This document shows positions 49,201-60,800 of a stretch of DNA of 64,000 nt, one piece after another. The translations under genes were made by a program, and so were the position numbers. The number at the start of each line of letters is the position of its first letter. Positions within the stretch are counted from its first letter, which is position 1. The notes beneath the pieces were generated by a model. The model ran no database searches and was not told the DNA's origin. It saw only the letters and a list, made by a program, of their open reading frames with translations. The stretch is from Luidia sarsii (lineage: Eukaryota; Echinodermata; Asteroidea; Paxillosida; Luidiidae): NCBI GenBank assembly GCA_949987565.1, contig OX465107.1:15708305-15772304 (forward strand), in the 5' to 3' direction.

Positions 49201-51853
49201 CACAACCAGAAATATTGCGGGAAATGATACGACTCGTGACACCCACCGATCCTCTCTTGATCAACTCGATTTACAATAACATTCAATAATTTACAACTCT
49301 AAAACCAAAGGTGTCATGGACGGACTATGTTAGAAATGTTTCATCTCGTGTGACAGTCAAATTGATGCATCATCACCACGACTATAATTATTTGTCTTTA
49401 ATTCAAGAACACGTGTCTCGTATGCCGATATTTACAAAATATATCATTCATTTACGTCTCCAACGGCTGGTCCACTTACTTTTAAATAATGCAAATCATA
49501 GGTTTTCCGTTCGTATTGATTTTGATTAGTCTTTTCAAGGTGATACGTTGGCAGAGGAAAATTAAGGTGAGCGGTCAACATAAAATCAAAGGTAAACATG
49601 CATGGCGTTCAAATGCCAGAATACAAATGGGACAATTATGATAATTACACTTGTACATGTACCAAAAGCAAACCAGACCTCAGATACATGTACGCTTATG
49701 AGATACAAACAAGAGATCGCACGAAGGTATGGTGCAGCATTGGGAATGATAACAACCAGGCATGCGTGCAATTAATTTGATGTGGGGTCTTGCTGCTGGT
49801 TCTGATCTGATATGGTGTAATTGTGGGCAATCCTCCAGGGGCAAATTGGCCCAGCTGGACTCGCTTAGGCGGTGTCGCAACTGACTGGCTATGGATTAAG
49901 TTTGCACACAAATCCTTATGAAAGCCACCACTGCCACAGTTCAATTCCCTAGACAAGTGTATGTGTTACGATCGGCCGTAGCAAAATCAAATTTTTGGCA
50001 CAGCCTTACACTGCTCTGAATACGAGGGGAAAGAAAGATGGGCAACCCGTGCACCAGGCAAATTGAGCTAGACAAAAGAGAAATGGTATAAAATGTGCGT
50101 TTAAAGCGTCATGTACATGTATGTACTAAGGACATGCTACGGTACCTGTGTCATTCGCACTCCAGAGGTATTTTTCACTAGGCACCTTCCAGAAACCACC
50201 CACTGTGCAATGCATCTTTGTATGCCACAACCTGTTAAATCAACAGTGTGTCTTGTCCAAAACAACAACCAAAAAACAATCCCGAAACAACTTTCTCAAT
50301 GGGCGTGGAGACTGGAAGGTGCGATGGCAATGGGCTGGGGCCCTCCTAGCGCATAATATTGTGAATGGAGTGGTGTAGGTGAGGCAACACTGCATCTGAA
50401 ATGGGACTGTGCCAATGCTGGGGTGCAGGCAAGCAATACAGGTTGCTATCAGACTAACAAGTGGCCATATTCCCCGACAGTGATTTATGACATTATGACG
50501 TTCAATACCAGATGTGCACATTGGAATCCAATGCAGTATTTTTTTTAACCATTAAATATTGCATATGAAAAATATAAGCATCTAGCATGAACTTGTCACC
50601 AGATGTGGTTTAAATGATTCTTTTCCTGTGATAAATATAAATATATATGGCTTAATTACTAATTCTGGAAAAGAAGATTATTAGTATAGCAGTATTAGCA
50701 CTTAGTATATTTGTGGTCTTTGTGTATTTTTGTGGTCTTCTCTACATTTTTTAAGGGCCAGATATATATAACTCATTACCTTTGTCCCCCTCTATATAAT
50801 GAGTCTGGTTTTCTCATACTCATGGTCGGAGGTATCCCGTATTTTTTTGTTCTGTGTGTCTTAAGTACTGTGGCATATCAGCAGAGAAAACATCTGACCA
50901 TTCCACTGAATCCAAACAAAAATAAGTGCTCTGTATAGTACAGTACTTTCAAATATATTGAGATAATTTACGTCTGTGAATACTAATAAATATCAATACA
51001 GGAATGAAGCAGTTCCATGCTCAATAAGTACATCGATCTTCAATTTACAACTGTGTGTATACAAATTCTCTTTCATCAGTGAATGTGTACAAACTCAAGG
51101 GAATCCACATTCTTCCTTTCACGATCTACTCATACGGCTGTGGTAAGGCCTTGCGAATACAATAACACAGGAGGTGACTGTGACCACAGCCGTTTCAAGG
51201 TGAACTTTGTTGACTTTTTTTCCCCCCTCCAAAATTCGGTGGCACTGCTTGGCTTCAGAGATTGTCAGCAGACAAACTGACTCTCAGAAATACGATCCAA
51301 TAGATATTCAGTGGGAATTTGGCAATGTCGGTGTATTTGGTCAATAGAATACATATCTCTCTCGCTCTCTTCAATACTGGCAATGTTAGGTTTACCGTTA
51401 ATCAAAAACATTCCTGCTCATGTGGGTGCCATGTTCATATGGTCACTCCCCCCCATGTGTAGGAATCGCTCTGTGACTCACCCTCCGCTTAGGTCGGTGC
51501 ATCCCGTAGTGCAAGCAATTCTAGAGCCGATGTTCATTGCAACGTGCAGCTGGCACCACAGACATCTCATCCCGAAAAGCCACGACACATTTTTGGGATA
51601 CAACGACCGACAAAAGGCAGACACAAACTAAATATTAAACCCCAAATAATACTCTTTCTGGCCTCAAAAGTGCCTTAACCGCGGTACCAAAAAATCCCCC
51701 CCCCCCAAAAAAAAACTGCCAAAAACACACACACAATGTGTCTGCCAAAAACCCAAAATGCTGCAAGTGCAAGAGAGGTTCGAGCACAATTTAAAATTCA
51801 ACTTCGGCAAAGACAACTGGAGGCAGAGGCGGAGGCGGAGGCAGAGGACCTTC

Positions 51854-54800
51854 CTACTCGCAGGCAAGCTTGCTGTCAAAGCTACTTAAGGCGATGCCCA
51901 TGGCTTGCACGGCACACAGCGGGTAGTTATAGTCCATGGTGAAGACCTCCTCAGCAACGCGGCCAAACTGCATCACAATGTACTCGGCTGATGTAAGAAA
52001 AAAAAAGAAAAAAACCACATCAACTAACAGAGGAAGCTCAATATGCGGGACCCCCCAAAAAACAACTACTGTACACTGTAGATATTTTAACAAGTGCTGT
52101 TGGCAGGGTTTGTGTGCTGTCACTTTTCCCATAAAGGGCATTGCTTTAGAGCATACCATCATTCCTGTGGACAAGAAGACGACAAAGGGACGATTACCTA
52201 CAGCATATGTACTACACACAACTTTGGAACTCTCTCCCTGAGACTATCGTGGGGATTACGAGGCCTGGGAAATTCAGGCAGTCTTCGACCAGACATCTTT
52301 TCAGTTTGGTGTGAGACTCATTCTGAGTTTCATCCCCAACTATCTCTGGAATAAAAAAAACAACAAATAAAAAAAACCAAAAAAACCTGTACTAAGACTT
52401 ACGATCATTGGCGTGCACCACTTGGAAATTCTTGACGGAGGCTTGGGTCACCCGGCCGTGGAAATTCAGGACGTAGGACTGCGTGTCTGCAACATTAAAG
52501 GGAGAATCGTAGACGCCAAAAATGGAGCTTGTTAGGTCGGACTTACAAGAAATGAGGACAGTCAACTCTTCTCAACAATGAGTAGAATAAAAAAAATTTA
52601 AAAAAATAAATAAATAAATGATCCAATGAAAAAATGTGTGCCTGTTTTATGCTACCCCCCCCCCCACGTACCATTAATTCAACCTTTGCCGGAAACCCAA
52701 GTTATGTTTGTCTCTATTTTTTTTATGAATTATTTTATGATTCACTTCACAGTCAGAGCAAGCAGTCCAAGATTGTCCACTGGCACCTCTCAAGTTCTAA
52801 ATACTACTGACGTGGCCTTTGGTCTAGTCCCATTGCCGACGGCAATGCTACAACAAGACACGGCAGCCTGGAATTAGTACCATCGAGTAACGTGGACGCA
52901 GGTCATGATTGCCTTGCTTGAATACAACTTTTTATACACCTCTCAATAGTGTGGAGGGCTTAACGCTTCGATCCTAGACCTTTCTCAAAGGCAGAATGTC
53001 TTTGAGAGAGGTCCTGCTAGGTTGGAAAAGTCGGGTAATCTACATTTTTGAAATTTGCATTTTGGTCAGTTGGTAATTAGAGTCAGGAAGTGTAGTTTGC
53101 AATAATTATGTGCTTATTACAATTTATTGTGTTCCACTAGCTTCCCATAATAGACCCCTGTCTCTCCCACCGGTCCCTGCTCTCAGGATATTGGGGCAAT
53201 GACATCTGAATGATTGATATTTCATAAGGGGATGGAACCGTGGCAGCTTACTGAATGCGCCTATTGTTAACTCCAAGGGACTTGGGTTAAAGGACCACGT
53301 CCCGTATCTGAGATGCCCTTGGTGGGCTGATTCAGGGGCCAGCGTGACTTACCGTCATTCCACACTGGAGTCTTGTTGTGCAGCTCCAGCAGGTTCTCCA
53401 TATTCTTGGCCTTGAAGCGATCCAGGATGGAATCGTGTTGCTGAAAAAAGACAACCAATGGGCCTCAGCATCAGCTTAGTCACGGGGGCAGCATGTCCAT
53501 GCACCACAGGCAAGAGCCCCAACTCTACTGAACGGCCCAAAAATTGAGCTAAACCACACATGGAACCTGAACGTGGGCTCACTTAATATAGGGCTGTACT
53601 ATACCTGAAACTTCCAACATGCCACAACAGAGATTTGCTTATTGAAGTGCTTATGATGTCTGCCTACCACTGATCTATGGTACATATCTACTGACTGGAT
53701 GCCGGTTTCTGGTGCTGGAAAATTGACACCACAGCCTGCTATTTTAGCACTCGCAACATAGTCGATTTACCAGTCTTGTCAGTGTGGTCTACCCATCTCT
53801 CCATTTGCAATACTGCAGCGCGCAATGACCAAATGTCGAGTGAAAAGTTACAGGTAGTGGCCTCAGCATGCAGCGACCACTGGACAGCAACGTTTAGATG
53901 GAGATCTGTGATGGCAATGCTACAAGGCTTGCTGTTGAGGGCTATATCACTGACAAGGAGTAAGACATGTAAGAGATACCAGGTAGCCACTGACAGAGGA
54001 AGTAACCCTGAGATGATGTACATAGTGTAACTGCATTGCCATACACGGTTTTTGCATTGAAAGATCCTCCTCTCTCTCTCTATCAAAATGAAGCCCCATT
54101 GGTCTATCTGGCCAGACCTCCGTATACTGACCTTCCGTGCCCTGAAAGGCACCCTCTCATTGTCCAGAGTCATTCCTGGGATGACAATGGTCATCTTGCG
54201 GGGACCTTTGAATCCCAGAACGTTGGTGTCCTGCAAGAAGAAAAACAAGAACCAAATGATAATCACACATTCCATTTCTATTTTCAATCTCCCCCCCAAA
54301 AAAAAGAAAAAAAAAGAAAAAGAAAATGGAGTAAAAATAGTAAAAAGAAAGAAAAAAGAGGTAAGGTTTGGTAAGGTAAGGTAAGCTTATTCAGCGACGG
54401 GACATAATTGACAGTACTTCTGTCCCTACGTTTGTCCACTAAAAGGCCCCGGCTCAAACTTGTCAAGACTCGTACACCCTGTGCCATTGTGCATCATCTG
54501 TGTACTCTGACTTACGTAGATGACAGCGGCCAGTTCCTGCCGTGTGTTGGTGCCGTCGGCCATGGCACCAGGCTTGTTGGGGCTGATGCCATTGTCAAAG
54601 ACCGTGAAGTGAGTCCCCATGAAGTTGGATCTACAAGGAATGGCGAAACAAACAAAATATCACACAATATTTCAACTTTAAAGACGAGGAGGAAAGAAAC
54701 CGACTTAAGGTGATATACAAAAATGTTGCAAACTGCTTACTGACGAAAATTACCAAAATGTAAATCTTAAAATTTATTGGGCCTGACGTTTCGATCCTAG

Positions 54801-57800
54801 CAGGACATTTCTCAAAGGCACTCTGCCTTTGAGAAAGGTCCTGCTAGGATCGAAACGTCAGGCCCACTAAATTTTAAGAGGAAAGAAACCGTTTGCAATA
54901 ATACTAGATACGGGGAAGAAGAAGTGTTGGGGAGGGGAGAGAGGGTTAGGATATCTTACCGTAGTTTGCCAACAAAACTATCGGCATCTCGTGACAAATC
55001 AGTGGCGTCGGTTGATAGCAAGTAGTTGGATGTGGTGCTCTTCTTGCGCCTACGGGCAGCCAGCAAGAATTGCTGAAATGACCAAAAAAGAAGAAGACCA
55101 CAGCGTTCAAACACATGTACCATGCAACTTCTTACGGCGATCACTTTGCATTCAGTTGGTCGCAATGGCTCTAGAGCTTCCTAACTTTTTGTGTAGGCAA
55201 CACAGGTAACCAGATATTTTCTTACTATTCGGATATGGGATGATGTCATGACGGTGGTTCAAACCTTGCTAGCCATGATAATAATAATAATGTTAATGGG
55301 CATTGATTTTTTTTGCCATATCAATCTGCACTTTACAGAAAATGAAATGGGCAAAGTTAGAGAGTGTAGTCAGTGGTTAAAAAAAACTTCATAGACAGGC
55401 ATGACTTGGATTTGAAGTACAAAATGTACACATACTGCACTTGACCTTTATGACAGAATTGTTAATGCAGGCTATGCAGCACATTTTGGCTTTTTTCATC
55501 TGTGAAGGATCCGTGCCAGATTCTGGACTGATGTATATGTGCAGTCGTCTCTCGACGGACGATAGAGCTTCTGGAACGAGACCCTTGGGTCTTCTCAGAG
55601 ACAGACAAACTGGCATGCATGCATCACATACTATTCCTGACAGACACGTTCACGCTGCCACTTGCCAATCGGTCAAGAGGAACCACCCTTCCCGTGACAC
55701 TTCTGAGAATATTTTTGTTTGAAATTGACAAGCCCCAGGGTGCAGTGTCCATGCTCTTTCTCTCTCCCCCTCTCTCCCTTCCCAATCTCGCTTCCTCTCT
55801 CTCTAACTCTCTCTCTCTTGCTCACTCTCTCTTTCTCTCTCCCTCTCTTTCTCCCTCTCCCACTCTCTCTCACTCCCCCCTCTCTCTCTCTCTCTCTCTC
55901 TTTCTCCCTCTGCCCTCTCTCACACACTCTCTCTTTCTATTTCACCCTCTCTCTCTCTCCCACTCTCTCTCTCTCCCTCTCACCCCCCCTCTCTCTCTCT
56001 GTCTTTCTCTTTCTCCCTCTGCCTCTCTCACACACTCTCTCTTTCTCCCTCTTCCTCTCTCTCTCTCTGTCTTTCTCTTTCTCCCTCTGCCTCTCTCACA
56101 CACTCTCTCTTTCTCCCTCTTCCTCTCTCTCTCTCTGTCTTTCTCTTTTTTCTCCCTCTGCCTCTCTCACTCTCTCTCTCCCACTCTCTCTCACTCTCCC
56201 CCTCTCTCTCTCTCACACACTCTCTCTCCCTCTCTCTCACTCTCTCCCACTCTCTCTCTCTCACACTCTCTCTCACTCCCTCCCCCTGTTTTTGCTCCCA
56301 ACAGTGATAACAAAGCACCATTCCTCATTGGTGTGAGCTGGGGGTAGATGGTAATCAGCCCTGGTCATGTTACCGACGGGGGTGGAAGAGGAGTCTCCCT
56401 CCCTCGCCGAGACCACCGCACTGCCCAAATACGATTACATCCAGAGCAGTGATCTCCGGGGATGGGAGGCTGTACGCCAGCCGATGCTTGACCTCTTTGA
56501 TAAGAGCCTCGGCACGCTCATAACTCAATACAACCCCAAAGTCTGACACCCAAGAAGAGGACCCGGGTGGTTAATCCCCGGTCATCGGGGAGAAGGTTGG
56601 AAACAACATAGGAGGTATAATTCGATTGCCTGGCCTCCCCCTTCCCCTCTTCCCCCTCCACTCTCCTGGGGGGTTGGGGGGGGTGGGGTGGAGCATTGTC
56701 ACCCGGGTGACTGAGCTCGCGGCAGTAAATCAAATCAACGAATTAGCGGGGGAATGGGCTGGTACAGTGAGCTCACTGTGTAAGTATCTGCGCCACAAGG
56801 TGGTGCAGGGATTATGGCGCAATTCGCGACGGCAATTCCACCGGCAGACAGTTACCATAAGGGCCTGCTCCATATGCGTCATATTGGATGAATGCCAAAA
56901 TCTGACAGGTGAACCGGCTTGCTTGAATACGCCTGCTTGCATGTACAGGGTATAGACGAGACAAATAAGACTATAAATCCCCGCCGGATGCACCTTCAAT
57001 CCTCCTGACATATTGGGAAAAATTGCCTCATGAAATTCAATTCTATGTGCCTAAATGTGCATAACCAGTCATGACTTTCAATTCAAGAACATCTGCGACT
57101 TTGACTTGGCACTTAAACATGCACTGGTGCACGTGTACAGTATGTATAACTGAATAGCTGTGTACACAAAAGATAAAAATCAGCCTCACAGCTATACATG
57201 TACATGTGCAGCTCCACTTTTTATTTCCTGCTTATTAAAGAATAGCTGCATGTAAGTCAACGGCTACGGACATCATGTCACAATGTGGATTTTTTTTTAA
57301 CCCTGCTTCTGTAAGAAACTTCATGACCAGCAAAATTCAGTGCTGCTCAAGCATACATGTACAAATTCTGCTGAGCATGAACAGCTTTTATGTGTAACAT
57401 CATACATGTAGTACAGCATACTGTACGAGCCATACATATGGTGATGCTACCGTATTTGCTTTGGACTCACCTTTGTCTACTGCAACAATGCAAACATGTT
57501 GCAAACTGCTCTTTGACTAAAATACATGTATGACCAAAATATCAAAAGATAAGGAGGGCCTGATGTTTCCATCCTAGCTGGACCTTTCACAAAGGCAGAG
57601 AAATGCCTTTTAGAGAAGGGTTCCGCTGGGATCGCAACGTCAAGCCCTCCTAACTTTGACTATTGTCTGCTAAAAGCATCAAATGCCTGATTCTGTAAAG
57701 GCCAGGTTGGGGAGCATCAGTAAATGGTGGCAGTGCTATAAGCAGTTCTATGACGCTGGGCCTTTCTCTGCCTTTGAAAAAGGATCCCGCTGGGATCAAA

Positions 57801-60800
57801 ACGTCAGGCCCTCCTAACCTTTGATCTTTGACTACCGGTATATCGTTTGCTAAAAGCCTCAAATGAAAGTGGACCCTCACCTGGAAACCTGATTCTATAG
57901 GGCCAGGTTTTGGAGCTTCAATAAACGGTGGTGCTATTAAGCAGCTGCATAACGCTAGGCCTTTGGTCCGATCGCAGCACTGACTTTGCCGAGGAAATGC
58001 AACGCTGAGATACATGTATATGTACCAGGGACGTAAGTGACCGACAAAGTCATTTTGTGAAAATCACTTAAGGCCAACAATAATTGTGAGCGCTTTAATA
58101 CACGACTGAGAGATGCGACTGCGAGTGAGCAATTACGCGATCGAGAGATTTACGGCAGGGGTGAGGGCGCCCTTCAGTTTTTAGGGTTTTAACAGAAAAA
58201 AAGTGAGCAGTTTGAGATACGTGTTTGACATCAAAAAAAAAAAAAAAAAAAAAAAATCACGCCTTTTCCAAAAATCCTGAAATTTCCGGAAGACTTAACA
58301 TCCCTGTGAGATGGCTTCCCCTAAAAAGATAAAACCACCCAACCATCGAGCAAGGGGTGACCCCCTCCTCCTCCTCCTCCTCTCCTTCTCTTACCCTCTT
58401 GCCGGTCTCCCATTCCAGGTGCAAGAAGTAGGTGGGGTACATGCTGCGGTCCATGCCCTTCTTGTCCCGAGAGATGCGGCATTTGATGGACATGCCGTGG
58501 GGGGCGGGGCGCAGCACAAAGGCGTCCAGGTCGCTCAGGTCCAGCCCTCCTCCGGCGGCACCCAGCACCTTGGTCTCCTGAAAAAATTGTCCACGCAGGC
58601 ACAGACACACCATTTACAAAAGTCAATCTTAGTTTTTCTATGCCAGTTCCTTTTTCTCCATTTCGTCGGGTGCCTTGCAGAAGGGCACAAGGGCAAAAGA
58701 AGGTCACTAATTTTGTTTGGTTTAATTACTGATTATTTTCCATTTTGTACGCACTTCAATCCTCTCACATTCTGTGTTCAAATGTACCTGTACATATACA
58801 TGTACATGTACATGTACAGTACATGTACATGTACATGTACATGTACATGTACATGTACATGTACCATACGGTGTACAGGTGTGGTGTATATGAATACTTA
58901 TGTATAATTACTTTTGGGGGCTTACAGATACTTTGGCATATATACATGTATATGCTGTACGTACCGGTACGGTTTACATACATGTACATTGTACATGAGC
59001 CTCTGGAAATTTTTCAGCATGGCAGCATGAAAATGTGCATATTATACATGTTACAATATGCCTATAATATAAAAGCATTTCTAAAAATGCAAAATGTGCA
59101 CAGTTCTTGGACAATGTACATGTACTGTACATGTACATAGTTTACACTCATTTGTACATGTGTACGTGGTGTACATGTACAATTGTACATGTACAATCTT
59201 TTCAACTTACAGAGTTACATGTATAAATACCTGTAAGGTTATATATGTACTTCGAACCAAAGGAATAAGAATGAATTAGTTGTACATGTACAGTACAATG
59301 TACCGGGGTACATGTACACAGTACATATACCTTTTAGGCTGTTTGTGGCTGTACTACACTGTACATGTATACGTTTCTAAATACATGTAAGCAAAGGATC
59401 TACATAATGTATACCCTCCTATAAACCTATTTAATGTAAATGATGTGGATGAGATGTAAAGATTCTGAAAGGCACCAGAATAGATTTAAGAATGAATATC
59501 GTCTCCATTTTTCTCCAAGTCAGATAAGAAAAGCATTAAACCACGGTCCAGTCACTGTGCAATTTTGTAGGAGGCAGCTGAAAAGATAGCTCACTAAAAA
59601 CATGTAAAATGTAGGCCTATAGGGGTGTCAGCAGGGTAGTTGAGGAAAATGGGAAATCATTATAAATGAGGAATGCCGGGGACAAGATAGCTGATCGAAA
59701 CTGCGGGGTATCCGGTTGCCAATAAGGGAGAGACTCTCACCCCTCCATGCAAGTAATGTAGCAGCAATGGTGTGGATACAGATGTGGTTAGGGTGTTCTG
59801 CATTAGATGGCTAGGGGGAAAAAAACCTAACGATTCTGTGGAGGGAATACTGAATAGCTTTTGCCAGCCTCTCCGAAAACTGCCTTTGTGATAACCTGAT
59901 AGTATACCATGAATAGTTATGACCATACATACTGTATGGCAAAGAATTCCACTGTCACTACCAGTAGTGTCAGCAATGCCAGCTATAACATCTACATACT
60001 GTACCGGTACAATATCTGGGCTTGGCCAAACATTTTTCTAGAGATTGGTCAGCCTGGGCAATCGACCACAAATGTTCCCTTGGCCTGGGACCAATTTCAT
60101 TGAGCCGCTTAAGCGTGAAAATCTGCACATGGAGGAAACTATTTCAATCGGACTGAGCACTGTGTACGAGGATTCTCAACAGTACAAACAAGTTCACAGT
60201 TTCATTTATCATTAATAGCACAAAACATTGTTTACCGCAAGATGTCAAAGAAATTAAACTGGAGTGTTTATCACACTCTTGTGTCGATGCAAAAAGTTTG
60301 ATATGCAGATGGACAAACAGATGGATAAATGATGCACAGCGGGTCAGAGGGATGGACCAATGGACAGACGAGAAAAATTGGCAAAGAAAACTTTGACTGG
60401 AATGGGACTTGAAACAGAGACCTCTGGATTAATGTACCAGTACTCTTCTATCTGAGCTATCCAACCCTTAGACGGTGACCTTGGTCAACTAGTCTTTACC
60501 GGGGTGGGGGCACCAGTCAGAAGCAATTCAACCATCAACTGCCGTATAAATTAATGTTGTTAGTTTTTTGTGGGAGGGGTCATTGGCAACTGGGCCACTG
60601 TTGAAGTCATCTATAAGTTCCTTCTAGAGTACCTAGCACTGTAGAAGAAAACAAAATTGTGGACTAATTTCAGCCCAAGTTGAAGGGTTGACTGCACTCC
60701 AAATCAAAGCACCTGAAAGCAGGTCAGTATATACGTGTACGTGTATGTGTAGGCAACACCTGAAACCGCAGATGATAAAGCACAAGGAATGTGGCGTCGC

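Larger units (their letters stand above)
45838..51853. other. Spacer between EF-hand gene and TULP3 3' ends
   Basis: This 6 kb of AT-rich DNA holds a SINE family A fragment (45990-46075, minus), the EF-hand gene poly(A) signal, several short microsatellites and scattered AATAAA motifs. The right part is presumably TULP3 3' UTR. The ORFs here are short, lack splice partners and show no recognisable domain, so no gene is called. Confidence 0.6.

Noticed and set aside
55619..56347. 240-aa Ser/Leu-rich ORF
   Set aside because: It is a translation of the CT-rich tract. There is no exon structure and it lies inside a TULP3 intron.
56340..56520. Possible extra TULP3 exon in GC-rich sequence
   Set aside because: The flanking TULP3 exons already join in phase and match the tubby family without a gap. 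No conserved sequence is seen here.
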